Counted from the first letter of the stretch, positions 51,801-63,760 are shown. The stretch is 64,000 bases of DNA from Elysia crispata (GCA_033675545.1 JAWDGP010006471.1:197501-261500); one strand, 5' to 3'. Made by a program: numbers and translations. Notes: generated from the sequence alone by a model not told the origin.

Positions 51801-54485
51801 TGATGAATCTTTGTGACCTCAGATAGTTCATTCATCTATCTTTACTGTCGCAGTGCTTGTGTACCATGTTTGATGAATCTTTGTGATTCCAGATGTTCAT
51901 TCATCTATCTTTATTTCCGCGGTGCTTGTGTACCATGTTTGATGAACCTTTGTGATTCCAGATGTTCATTCATCTATCTTTACTGTCGCAGTGCTTGTGT
52001 ACCATGTTTGATGAACCTTTGTGATTCCAGATGTCCATTCATCTATCTTTACTTCCGCGGTGCTTGTGTACCATGTTTGATGAATCTTTGTGATTCCAGA
52101 TGTTCATTCATCTATCTTTACTGTCGCAGTGCTTGTGTACCATGTTTGATGAACCTTTTGACCTCAGATAGTTCATTCATCTATCTTTATTTCCGCAGTG
52201 CTTGTGTACCATGTTTGATGAACCTTTGTGATTCCAGATAGTTCATTCATCTATCTTTACTGTCGCAGTGCTTGTGTACCATGTTTGATGAACCTTTGTG
52301 ATTCCAGATGTTCATTCATCTATCTTTTACTGTCGCAGTGCTTGTGTACCATGTTTGATGAACCTTTGTGATTCCAGATGTTCATTCATATATCTTTACT
52401 GTCGCAGTGCTTGTGTACCATGTTTGATGAACCTTTGTGATTCCAGATAGTTCATTCATCTATCTTTTCTTCTGCGTTGCCTGTGTACCATGTTTGATGA
52501 ATCTTTGTGACCTCAGATAGTTCATTCATCTATCTTTACTGTCGCAGTGCTTGTGTACCATGTTTGATGAATCTTTGTGATTCCAGATGTTCATTCATCT
52601 ATCTTTACTGTCGCAGTGCTTGTGTACCATGTTTGATGAATCTTTGTGATTCCAGATAGTTCATTCATCTATCTTTTCTTCTGCGTTGCCTGTGTACCAT
52701 GTTTGATGAATCTTTGTGACCTCAGATAGTTCATTCATCTATCTTTACTGTCGCAGTGCTTGTGTACCATGTTTGATGAATCTTTGTGATTCCAGATGTT
52801 CATTCATCTATCTTTACTGTCGCAGTGCTTGTGTACCATGTTTGATGAATCTTTGTGATTCCAGATGTTCATTCATCTATCTTTATTTCCGCGGTGCTTG
52901 TGTACCATGTTTGATGAATCTTTGTGACCTCAGATAGTTCATTCATCTATCTTTACTGTCGCAGTGCTTGTGTACCATGTTTGATGAATCTTTGTGATTC
53001 CAGATGTTCATTCATCTATCTTTATTTCCGCGGTGCTTGTGTACCATGTTTGATGAACCTTTGTGATTCCAGATGTTCATTCATCTATCTTTACTGTCGC
53101 AGTGCTTGTGTACCATGTTTGATGAACCTTTGTGATTCCAGATGTCCATTCATCTATCTTTACTTCCGCGGTGCTTGTGTACCATGTTTGATGAATCTTT
53201 GTGATTCCAGATGTTCATTCATCTATCTTTACTGTCGCAGTGCTTGTGTACCATGTTTGATGAACCTTTGTGACCTCAGATAGTTCATTCATCTATCTTT
53301 ATTTCCGCGGTGCTTGTGTACCATGTTTGATGAACCTTTGTGATTCCAGATAGTTCATTCATCTATCTTTACTGTCGCAGTGCTTGTGTACCATGTTTGA
53401 TGAACCTTTGTGATTCCAGATGTTCATTCATCTATCTTTTACTGTCGCAGTGCTTGTGTACCATGTTTGATGAACCTTTGTGATTCCAGATGTTCATTCA
53501 TATATCTTTACTGTCGCAGTGCTTGTGTACCATGTTTGATGAACCTTTGTGATTCCAGATAGTTCATTCATTTATCTTTATTTCCGCGGTGCTTGTGTAC
53601 CATGTTTGATGAATCTTTGTGATTCCAGATAGTTCATTCATCTATCTTTACTGTCGCAGTTCTTGTGTACCATGTTTGATGAACCTTTGTGATTCCAGAT
53701 AGTTCATTCATATATCTTTATTGTCGCAGTGCTTGTGTACCATGTTTGATGAACCTTTGTGATTCCAGATAGTTCATTCATCTATCTTTACTGTCGCAGT
53801 GCTTGTGTACCATGTTTGATGAATCTTTGTGACCTCAGATAGTTCATTCATCTATCTTTACTGTCGCAGTGCTTGTGTACCATGTTTGATGAATCTTTGT
53901 TATTCCAGATAGTTCATTCATCTATCTTTATTTCTGCGGTGCTTGTGTACCATGTTTGATGAACCTTTGTGATTCCAGATAGTTCATTCATCTATCTTTA
54001 CTGTCGCAGTGCTTGTTTACCATGTTTGATGAACCTTTGTGATTCCAGATAGTTCATTCATCCATCTTTACTGTCGCAGTGCTTGTGTACCATGTTTGAT
54101 GAACCTTTGTGATTCCAGATAGTTCATTCATCTATCTTTATTTCTGCGGTGCTTGTGTACCATGTTTGATGAACCTTTGTGATTCCAGATAGTTAATTCA
54201 TCTATCTTTACTGTCTCAGTGCTTGTGTACCATGTTTGATGAATCTTTGTGACTTCAGATAGTTCATTCATCTATCTTTACTGTCGCAGTGCTTGTGTAC
54301 CATGTTTGATGAATCTTTGTGATTCCAGATAGTTCATTCATCTATCTTTACTGTCGCAGTGCTTGTGTACCATGTTTGATGAATCTTTGTGACTTCAGAT
54401 AGTGCATTTATCTATCTTAATTTCCGCGGTGCTTGTGTACCATGTTTGATGAGTCTCTTGTGCTCTCGAATTGCTCATTCGATAG
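48845..54485 (+). repeat. Main 70-bp satellite array, about 80 units, with higher-order structure
   Basis: The unit contains GCAGTGCTTGTGTACCATG, TTTGATGAATCTTTGTGA, CCTCAGATAG and TTCATTCATCTATCTTTACT. Two main variants alternate: CCTCAGATAGTTC (70 bp) and ATTCCAGATGTTC (69 bp). There are also sub-variants CTGTCGCAG, TTCCGCGG and TTCTGCGG. Within each 70-bp form AGATAG and CTATCT form a 6-bp inverted repeat with a 9-base loop. Between 51.5 and 53.4 kb the 69-bp form dominates, so a 23-residue repeat frame stays open. The final unit (54430-54485) returns to the GAGTCTCTTGTG / GCTCATTCG form of the proximal block. Intronic, downstream of the shared exon. Confidence 0.97.
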
Positions 54486-54596
54486 GGCACTGGACAGTGC
54501 GACCTGACCATGCAGCTTCAAATGGTGATATGGATAGACCCTTGCGCTCATGAGGATGATGGCTTCCGATATTTCGATAAGTTAGACTTCTTTGGT

Positions 54597-54792
54597 TATT
54601 TTTTTGCTTTGTTTTATTTTATTTCAATTTCCTAAAGAATCTTTCATGGGGACGGCAGCTTCCCTTCAAGTCAGGGTTATTGTTGCATAGATGGGATCCT
54701 ACACGACCAAATTGCATGGTTTAGCCAGAGATCGAACCCGAGACCACGAGTAACGTCCAAGTAAGCTCTAGAATACCACTGTGCTTCACCTG
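54597..54792 (-). mobile_element. tRNA-derived SINE (minus strand)
   Basis: The B box GGGTTCGATCTC (complement of 54728-54739) is good. The A-box-like AAGCACAGTGG is the complement of 54776-54786. The body extends left to a T-rich stretch at 54597-54629, which would be the A-rich 3' tail. It sits about 110 bp after the satellite ends. Confidence 0.7.
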
Positions 54793-54954
54793 TTATCCGT
54801 TTTTTTTTTTTTTTTAATCTGGAATGTCGTTTCATGCAACCCTATTTCGCCACGTTTAGTCGGACCGCCTCTATGAGTGCCTCAGTTCATGGTATTGTAA
54901 AAAACCAACTTTCAATGTACGTCTAGTGAGAGTAAGAATAAGAATAATAGCCAG

Positions 54955-54992
<38 letters not shown>

Positions 54993-55787
54993 AGTTAAAA
55001 TCATAGTTTATTTATGTATCCTTTAAAGAGTTGATACGAGAATGAATAGATAGGAAATGAATTTCAGGATTATAAGGACCTTTAAAAAGTACGTCATAAG
55101 TGGCTGTTTCTCAGTTCTGCAATATGAAACAAAACTGAATATGCGTCATACATACATACATACATACATGCAATCACATTAATACATAGATACTCGCATA
55201 ATTATGTGATATATATATATATATTAGTAGAAGTACTATACGATCTTGCTATTAAATATCTCTGCGTGCTACACTGCTGTAGCAATGTTTAATCCTGGTA
55301 GTGCGCACCCATTATATTTAAGGTTTGCCCTGACGATAAGGTCACATCGTTTACTAGTATTAAAAAGCTCCTACATTTAGATGAGCACTTTAATCAATCA
55401 ATCTTCAAACTATAAAATTATATACATATGAGGACATTTTAAAAGGTGATGACGAGGTGTGCCGTATATTTACGGTTTTCGGCGTCAGCGGCTCTTGTTT
55501 CAAGCAGTTCTCCCTATGCTTTAGTCGGGCTCAGACACGGCACTGGATGCGATCAGTGTATCATCCATTATTTACCATTTAATCCTGTGCACCACGCTCT
55601 CTCCTCTTTTTTTTCTTTCCCCCCCCCCCCCCCCCACATACACACACACTTTTTACATGCTGGTTTGCGTCTTTTGGCAGTAGTACATTTTCTCCTTTCC
55701 CCACCTATAGCTACCTTTTAAAAAAAAAAAATAAAAAATAATCTCTTATCTCATTCGCTCCCTTTTTCAAGTTATATCCTCCTACCT

Positions 55788-55794
<7 letters not shown>
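54793..55794. other. Low-copy intronic DNA
   Basis: (CA)n at 54959-54988, a short (CATA)n near 55149-55168, (AT)n near 55210-55223 and C17 near 55620-55636. No exon is supported. Confidence 0.55.
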
Positions 55795-55878
<84 letters not shown>

Positions 55879-55962
55879 CATTCATCCAAATATGGCGTAT
55901 GGGTACTACTACATCGTCCTCTGTCAGCTATTTACCTCTTCTTCTTCCTGTATTTTTCTTTA

Positions 55963-56014
<52 letters not shown>
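55795..56014 (+). repeat. Two (CT)n tracts (55795-55874 and 55966-56014)
   Basis: Pure CT dinucleotides either side of about 90 bp of low-copy sequence. Confidence 0.96.
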
Positions 56015-56017
<3 letters not shown>

Positions 56018-56360
56018 CATTCATTCCTCTATCTATCGGAATACACTCCGCCATGCCCATTATAATTGCTATGCCCCACGAAAAGGCGCACCTTTTTTTT
56101 TTTTTTTTAAACCTCGCGCTCTTCCTGTTCAGATTTCTTCAGCCATCCCATGTCTGGTTCTAACGTAATTAAATTCCATACTTACTATTTATACCTGACC
56201 TGTTCTCTCTTTAAACTTTGTTTCGGAATTCAGGCCGGATTCCTTTTTTTTTTTATGTACCGTAGCAGCATGTTTGCAGTGTCAACACAACTTAAATTAA
56301 TTACATAAATGAGAGTTCTGTGTTTAGTTGTTTTCCTTTTCTACCGCCTCTCCAATGCTC
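56015..56360. other. Low-copy intronic DNA
   Basis: T-run near 56091-56108. Nothing else was seen. Confidence 0.5.
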
Positions 56361-56382
56361 TGTCTGTTTGTCTGTCTGTCTG

Positions 56383-56438
<56 letters not shown>

Positions 56439-56470
56439 TATCTATCTCTCTCCTTGTCTTTCTGTCTCTC

Positions 56471-56502
<32 letters not shown>

Positions 56503-56532
56503 CATCTATCTATCTCTCTCCTTGTCTTTCTG

Positions 56533-56590
<58 letters not shown>

Positions 56591-56620
56591 CATCTATCTA
56601 TCTCTCTCCTTGTCTTTCTG

Positions 56621-56651
<31 letters not shown>

Positions 56652-56732
56652 CCATCTATCTATCTCTCTCCTTGTCTTTCTGTCTCTCTCTCTCTCCATC
56701 TATCTATCTCTCTCCTTGTCTTTCTGTCTCTC

Positions 56733-56792
<60 letters not shown>
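56361..56792 (+). repeat. CT/CTGT/CTAT tract with a repeated ~50-bp composite unit
   Basis: The composite CCATCTATCTATCTC + CTCCTTGTCTTTCTG + CTGTCTGTC appears five times, starting at 56434, 56502, 56590, 56652 and 56697. Variable amounts of CT lie in between. Confidence 0.95.
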
Positions 56793-56917
56793 CCTCTCTC
56801 TCCCCTACCCACATTATTTTATAATTTTTTATCCGTTTATTGTTTACTTTTATAATCTGAATTCTCTCCTTTCCTCATTATGATGTCGGGCTTGAAGTCT
56901 TCATAGTCAAACAGAAT

Positions 56918-57218
56918 AATACTGTCCCTGTCGATATGGCCCCTTACAGTAGAGCACTATAATACTGTCCCTGTCGATATGGCCCCTTACAGTAGAGCAC
57001 TATAATACTGTCCCTGTCGATATGGCCCCTTACAGTAGAGCACTATAATACTGTCCCTGTCGATATGGCCCCTTACAGTAGAGCACTATAATACTGTCCC
57101 TGTCGATATGGCCCCTTACAGTAGAGCACTATAATACTGTCCCTGTCGATATGGCCCCTTACAGTAGAGCACTATAATACTGTCCCTGTCGATATGGCCC
57201 CTTACAGTAGAGCACTAT
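56918..57218 (+). repeat. 43-bp minisatellite, 7 identical copies
   Basis: AATACTGTCCCTGTCGATAT starts at 56918, 56961, 57004, 57047, 57090, 57133 and 57176. I see no difference between copies, so it is very young or recently homogenised. Confidence 0.98.
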
Positions 57219-57593
57219 ATATCCATAATATGACCCAGACCCAACCACTTTGATCCCGGAAATATCTCACGCATGGGTCACCTGGCGACTTCATGGCCTT
57301 CTGCTTTTATCACTACTTGAGGTTTGGCAGGCAAAAGAAACATCTGTTTCAGCACAGAGTAACATTTTGACCCCGGATGTACAAAGTTTTCATCCTACAG
57401 GGTCACGTCGCCCATTTAACATCCCGTTATTAGTTTGATAATAGTTTAGCCAATCAATACGATTCTTTAAGATAACAGGTAGGCTATTTTGGAACTTCCT
57501 GCTGTTCCATAAATAAATAAATAAATAAATAAAGCCAGGTCTATATGAAGATCGTTTTGGTTTTATTGTCGTCGTCGTCGCCGCCGTTATTAT

Positions 57594-57624
<31 letters not shown>

Positions 57625-58079
57625 CTTTTTTTTGTTTTAAATTACGGCTGCTTACTCGACTCGAGGAATGGGGAAGGAAACCACTGACACAAATTGCCGT
57701 AATAAAAAAACAAACCTATCTCAGTAACTAAAGATGTTTCTATGACGACCCCATATCGAGTAGTTTTATAGTTCCCCCCCCCCCCCCCCTGTATCGTTAC
57801 CTGTGACAACCGGATCTCTCCAGAACTCGTGTGCCTCTCGAGACATTGCGTGATCCCTTGCAGCCTCTAATTGAGCGTTAACTTTGAAGGAGGCCAACAC
57901 GGCCCGTTTCGGTAGCGCGAGACCTATGAAAAATGCATGCGCGCGCAGGCTGAAGTCCTGTGCTCGATGTGTCGTGCATAGTAGAGTGCATCCGTTTGTT
58001 TTGACTGGAGTACACCTTCTGATTAAACCGAGACTGCATCGTTTGCAGTTACTCTTGTTCCTCATCTCCTTCCCACCTT
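57219..58079. other. Low-copy intronic DNA
   Basis: (AAAT)n near 57511-57533, (CGT)n(ATT)n near 57570-57625, C15 near 57775-57790, and a CpG-rich patch at 57890-57970 including GCATGCGCGCGCAG. No gene is supported. Confidence 0.5.
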
Positions 58080-58160
58080 CTCTCCTCCCCTCCCTCTCTC
58101 TCTTTCTCTCTCTATCTTTCTCTGTCTCTCTCTCTCTTTCGCTCTCTCTCCCTCCCTCTC

Positions 58161-58194
<34 letters not shown>

Positions 58195-58400
58195 TTCTCC
58201 CTCTCCCTCCCTCTCTCTCTCCCCCTCCCTCTCTCTCTTTCTCTCTCTATCTCTCTCTGTCTCTCTCTCTTTCGCTCTCTCTCACTCCCTCCCTCTTTCC
58301 CTCTCTCTCTCTCTCCCCCCTCTCCCTCCCTCCCTCTCTCTCCCTCTTTCTCTCTTTCCCTCCCTCTCTCTCCCTTCCCCTCCCTCTCTTTCTTTTTCTC
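58080..58400 (+). repeat. Degenerate pyrimidine tract with a ~140-bp repeat
   Basis: CCCTCCCTCTCTCTCTTTC + CTCTCTATCT + TTTCGCTCTCTC occurs at about 58085 and 58224. Confidence 0.9.
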
Positions 58401-58789
58401 TCCTATTATTCATCCTTTCCCGTAATCGTCCAGCTCTCGCTATTTTTATCCTTTTCTTCCAGTTATTATATTTACTATATCATCTACCTACCCAATTATC
58501 TATCTTTATATCTACACATTGTATCTACATTTCTCTAATAAAGTACCCGTACCTTCCCTTTTTCCTTCTCCATCCTTTCTTGTTTAATCTGATCATCTTT
58601 ATCTTTCTTTAACAGACCTCGGCTCCTCCCCGTCGACTTACTTAAAAATTCTCTCTAGTGTAAGGGTCTCCGACACACGGCACTCATAGATAGATATAAA
58701 CTCAATGAATGCGATTTCGGTTGCTGTGAGCAGGCTGCAACTTATATTTTATGGAGTAGTTCCCCACAAACAGAACCATACGGGTTAGA
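58401..58789. other. Low-copy intronic DNA
   Basis: Pyrimidine-rich, with no gene signal. Confidence 0.5.
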
Positions 58790-58796
58790 GTCACAT

Positions 58797-59045
58797 CTTC
58801 ATTCATAGACCTCAAAATATAACCGCTCAAAGGGCCTTGTGCAACTGTTACAGTATCTTATCTTCATCCATATACCTGAAGATATAACCGCTCAAAGGGC
58901 CTTGTGCAATTGTGACAGTATCTTATCTTCATTCATATACCTGAAGATGTAACCACTCAAAGGATCTAGTGCAACTGTTACAGTATCTTATCTTCATCCA
59001 TATACCTGAAGATATAACCTCTCAAAGGGCCTTGTGCAACTGTGG
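58797..59045 (+). repeat. 65-bp minisatellite, 4 copies
   Basis: AACC(G/A/T)CTCAAAGG recurs at 58821, 58886, 58951 and 59016. Flanking CTTCAT(T/C)CATA and TGTGCAACTGT are shared. About 10 percent divergence. Confidence 0.93.
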
Positions 59046-59960
59046 CAGCACTGATTCGGCTTGTTTTAGCTTCATAGAATTATAACTTTCAGCATGTTTC
59101 GGGAAGGATTCAGAACTTTCTTAGAAAATACATTAAGCATGAATGAAATTGAAATAGAGGGGTTTTTTTTATTTTAAGTCTTAGGCGTATATATCCGCAG
59201 CTTCAAGGAGAATGAACTTTGAAATTGAAAGTTTATTATTTTATCCGAAACGAAATTTTCAATAAAATATTCGTGTATACTAAGTCCGTGTATTAAAAAA
59301 AAAAAAAGGAAAGAAAGGAATTTTCAACAATTATTCGTGAATACTTCACTTGTGCAAAACTCGAAATTTTCGATTGTTTGTGAATATTTGCCGAAATTCG
59401 AGCGTGCGGTGTCCATTTTTGGTTCTAATAACATTTTGCTCATACATTTCGTTTCATACCAAAGGTGGAAAAATAATAAATCGCTTGGAAGTTATTTTTC
59501 CGATCAGTTTGCTATTTTTATTTTACTTTTTTTTTTATATAGATGTATAACGACAAGACATTTTATATTCTCAATCAATGGTTGTGATAATTTAGGAAAT
59601 ACCTTGCTGCTTCGTGTGTAAAAATAATAAATAAATAAATTCTGAAGACAATACAAAAAACAAAAGAAACAAAGGCCTGCGCTTGTATTGACACTTGATT
59701 TCGGAATTTCTAATCGAACCAATAGAATGATGTGCCCGAAGCAAAAGCCTTTTCTCTTCAATTTTATTTATCGCGTGCGTTTGTTTGAGGTGAGCAAATA
59801 GCCAAGACAACATCTTCGTTTTCTCGTCTTTTCTCGCGGCGCCAACAATTATGCTGTGAAAGGGGAGACAATCAAACATGAGCTGGGGACTTTGCAGCCG
59901 CGGCCAGCATATGCAGGTCATACTGAGCTTTTTATCATTATTATCGGCCAAAGTCTTTGG
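59046..59960. other. Low-copy intronic DNA
   Basis: AT-rich. The open frames at 59337-59621 (+) and 59592-59951 (-) lack motifs. No exon is supported. Confidence 0.5.
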
Positions 59961-59970
59961 TCAGCTCCGT

Positions 59971-60090
59971 CACCATCATCATCATCATCAACGTCAGCGT
60001 CATCATCATCATAATCATCATCATCAACATCATCATCATCATCATCATTATCATCAGCCCCATCATCATCATCATCATCATCATCAACCC

Positions 60091-60151
<61 letters not shown>

Positions 60152-60260
60152 GTCGTCATCATCATCATTATCATCAGCCCCATCATCATCATCAGCCCCA
60201 TCATCAACACCATCATCATCATCATCACCAACCCCATCATCATCATCATCATCATCATCA

Positions 60261-60303
<43 letters not shown>

Positions 60304-60336
60304 CCTTATCTTTCTTTCTAATAATAGTTCATAATT

Positions 60337-60368
<32 letters not shown>

Positions 60369-60392
60369 AATAACAGCAATAACAACAACAAT

Positions 60393-60468
<76 letters not shown>

Positions 60469-60500
60469 GTAATAATAACAACAATAACAACTATAACAAC
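59971..60500 (+). repeat. (CAT)n(ATT)n ... (GAT)n(AAT)n palindromic trinucleotide region
   Basis: CAT with CAGCCC and CAACCC interruptions (59971-60263) runs into ATT (to about 60297). A 38-bp spacer is followed by GAT (60337-60367) and AAT (60391-60470). The right half is roughly the reverse complement of the left half, so the whole can fold back. Poly-His and poly-Met frames are artefacts. Confidence 0.95.
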
Positions 60501-61170
60501 ATCAGAAATGTCTCGTTCAGCCAAAATATTGTAGTATTATGTACTTTTTTTTTATAATTCTTCCCCATTACAGCTATCTGTGTCTATTATATTTGATTCT
60601 TTTTAAAATATTAACTATTGTACTTATCTATGATGCAAAGTGAGCTCAAATAAGCCAAAACCTTGTTAAACGCCAACCACTACTATCCCATAATTTATAT
60701 GATTTATTAAGTCTTTCTTGTGCCAGAATTAGGTGTCCGCTTGTGGAATTCTTCCACTATTTTGAAAATTTAGGATTTTAGAACTATCGATATACGCATG
60801 TTGAGACGGTGAACCCAAAATGATCAGCCGCTGTAACATTTATGGTTACTTTAATTTTCGGTCTCGATGTTCTCAGTCAATACACAACTGTGAAATGTGC
60901 TAATTATTTTGGTGACCAATACAGTGTCCATGTTATCCCTAAGATATTTTTATATACTTTTTTTTAAATGCTCATATTAGAAGGAAAATGGGTTTCACAT
61001 GCAGCCATGCGATTCTTCTGACTCATTCTTCAACTCGCATATAAATAATTAATAATTTTTTTTTACTTGTTAAGTCACTCTTACGTCTCTTAAGTTTCCA
61101 GAAGATCCTGTACGCAGTCGACGGAAATTTCCGGGTTTTTTTGTTTGTTTTTTGTTGGGGGGGGGGGGGG
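60501..61170. other. Low-copy DNA ending in a T-to-G junction
   Basis: T-rich 61136-61157 runs into G14 (61157-61171). No gene was seen. Confidence 0.55.
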
Positions 61171-61765
61171 GTTGGTAAGAAGGGATACAACCCCGCCACC
61201 GTCTTGTAACTGGTAAGAAGGAATATAACTCCGAATTCGTCTTGGGTTGGTAAAAAAGGATACTGCTCCACTGCTGTCTTGGATTGGTAAGAAGGGATAC
61301 AGTTCCACTGCTGTCTTGGGTTGGTAAAAAGGGATACTGCTCCACTGCTGTCTTGGGTTGGTAAGAAGGGATACTGCTCCACTGCTGTCTTGGGTTGGTA
61401 AGAAGGGATACTGCTCCACTGCTGTCTTGGGTTGGTAAGAAGGGATACAGCTCCGCTACTGTTTTGGGTTGGTAAGAAGGGATACAACCCCGCCACTGTC
61501 TTGGGGTTGGTAAGAAGGGATGCAGTTCCGCTACTGTCTTGGGGTTGGTAAGAAGGGATACAACCCCGCCACCGTCTTAGTGTTGGTAAGAAGGGATACA
61601 ACCCCGCCAGTGTCTTGGGGTTGGTAAGAAGGGATGCAGCTCCGCTACTGTCTTGGGTTGGTAAGAAGGGATACAACCCCGCCACCGTCTTAGTGTTGGT
61701 AAGAAGGGATACAACCCCGCCAGTGTCTTGGGGTTGGTAAGAAGGGATGCAGTTCCGCCACCATC
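61171..61765 (+). repeat. ~38-bp minisatellite, about 15 copies
   Basis: TTGGTAAGAAGGGATAC + A(C/G)CCCGCCAC + TGTCTTGGG recurs about every 37-39 bp. Two sub-variants (CAACCCCGCCA and CTGCTCCACTG) form blocks. Open minus-strand frames have a 38-residue super-repeat (3 x 38 bp) and are not credible genes. Confidence 0.95.
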
Positions 61766-62072
61766 ATGCTCCAGCTATGGATGGTAGACATTGAAGTTCC
61801 ATTGCATGTTGCCTACCATTTTCCTCCCACCTGCTCTTCTTGGTGATAATCTTCCCACTCCTCATCTTTAGACTCTAAGGACTTGGAATCGCATATCTTG
61901 TCGTAGCTTTCCTCTTAACTCAAGAACTCTTCTAGTCTCCTACCGACGCCGATTCAACTGGTATAAGATTGTGAAAGAGACTTCGAGGGCGTTAAACAAT
62001 AGAGGACTAATAAGCATCGCGGATCGAACCCAGGATCTACTAATTATCGATCCAGCGCCCTGAGCTTTACCT
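61766..62072 (-). mobile_element. tRNA-derived SINE (minus strand)
   Basis: The B box GGGTTCGATCC (complement of 62021-62031) is perfect. The A-box-like AAGCTCAGGGCGC is the complement of 62055-62067, with tRNA spacing. The body probably extends left, but its 3' end against the minisatellite is uncertain. Confidence 0.65.
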
Positions 62073-62693
62073 TCCCTCCCTCCCGCTGACCATTACTAGG
62101 CCAATTTGTTAGATGAAATTATGCGACATGCTTGGGTACGGGCCATTAAGTGATCGTTGGATCAATTCAAAGCCTTATTTTTATTTTCCACCCCCTTTCG
62201 TTTAACAAGCGCATGATTGTTTGATAATCTGGACAAGGCTTGAGGTTTGCTTATAGAATGAATGAGCGATAACTAGGCAATCAAAATAATAACCGTGGCT
62301 GCTTTTGAACAGTTTATGCTCAATACTGTTTATCTATTCATTATTCATAAATTCATATATTATGAATATCCATTTTTTATCCACCCATCTTTGCATTCAT
62401 TTATCAATTAATCTATCCATCTTTCCATCTATCTTTCTATAAATCTATCTGGTTAACTATCTATCTATCTATCCACAAAACTATAAGTGTATCTCTCTGT
62501 AGCCCTGATTATTTTGGTGTTTATCTTTACTTATCATGCTGCCGGTTCCCCATTTACTATTGTTCAGCACTCTATTATGATATTGCAGCTATCATTACCG
62601 ATCGATCTCAGTCTGTCAAGCAATTGGTAAATAAATCAATTCATCCATTTATCTCTTTATCGATATACTGTCAATCAGTCTACTCAATCAATC
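62073..62693. other. Low-copy DNA grading into CTAT-like sequence
   Basis: Degenerate (CATC/CTAT) from about 62380 to 62480. No gene was seen. Confidence 0.5.
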
Positions 62694-62718
62694 TATCTAT
62701 CTACCTATCTATCTATCC

Positions 62719-62776
<58 letters not shown>
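62694..62776 (+). repeat. (CTAT)n microsatellite
   Basis: Tetranucleotide repeat with one CTAC and one CCAT variant at the left. Confidence 0.97.
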
Positions 62777-63760
62777 ATATCATTACGAACATGCTCCACC
62801 CTATCGCCTTTTATAAATAACCCAATAATTGTCACTGGTTCTACTCCAGCTTTGAGAATCTTCGGAGAAAACGTTTCAATAAAAGCAAAAAAAAAAAAAA
62901 AAGACCTAGCGATTACTCGCTTCACTCATACGAAAAAAAATTGAAGGCGGTCGGTTGTATGAGAGAGATTACAGTAGCCTCTCTGCTTATACTAGCGGAA
63001 GCTAGGTAGTAGAACACTGTTCCGTCACTAGCCAAGTTAAACGATGCCGGGGAAAACTCAATAATCGCTAAACCAGGCATTAGAAGTTTTCACTTCCTGG
63101 GTTCTCTATTATTATTATTTTTATTTTTTAGTCAATTCTAATATATCTCTTCCGAGAGATTCTCTTTAGTCAATTCCCAAAGCTTATGTCCGTGTTTTTA
63201 GCTCGGGATGCGAGCTCCCCTCTAAGTCCACACATCGCTTGTCACCCAAGAACACCATTATTATACAATCTGGTGGTGTTTAAAATAAAGTTAGGCTTGA
63301 GGTTATTGTTTTTTTCCAGTAGCCTTTTTTTTTCGACCTTCCTTTTGTAGACCCTTTGTTTTTGCTGGAAAAGACATTCACCATCTAGCTCGGAATTAAA
63401 TTTAATGTTCAAAGCTCATTATAAATAAATTTGTTTATATTTATGCCTCGGTTCAAAAAAAAAGAAAAAAAAAGCAAATAGGACACCATGACTGGACTAC
63501 TTCCTACCTCTTGTCGGAATATTTCCAAAGTTTCTGATCAAATACATTATAGGTATGATACTAGGGTACCTTTTATAAGTCACAGTGTTGCCTACCGTAC
63601 GCTTAATCAATTAATTTGTTTTGGAAGTCGAATTTGGAAGATTTTAACTTTTGACCGCACCGGCGAGTTATGTTTCTACATGTATTATATTTGTCTCACA
63701 AGGTGTTGTCTGCTACATTATAACAGTCCGATGTGACTTTTTACTCACCTTGATTGGCGA
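62777..63760. other. Low-copy intronic DNA
   Basis: A-runs near 62886 and 63458. The open frame 63488-63736 (82 codons) has no motif or acceptor. No exon is supported. Confidence 0.5.

Noticed and set aside
51536..53283. Cysteine-rich repeat protein in the 70-bp satellite
   Set aside because: It is open only where the 69-bp variant dominates, and it is intronic by the exon model.
48845..54485. Hammerhead ribozyme in the 70-bp satellite (contains TTGATGA)
   Set aside because: There is no GAAA after a stem II and no supporting stems. A lone GATGA is not enough.
57884..58070. Candidate exon in a CpG-rich patch (open frame from 57884)
   Set aside because: It runs directly into the pyrimidine tract, has no acceptor in phase with the shared exon (which ends in phase 0), and has no motif.
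61023..61685. 220-codon minus-strand repeat protein
   Set aside because: It is a translation of the 38-bp minisatellite with a 3-unit super-period. Overlapping frames are equally open.
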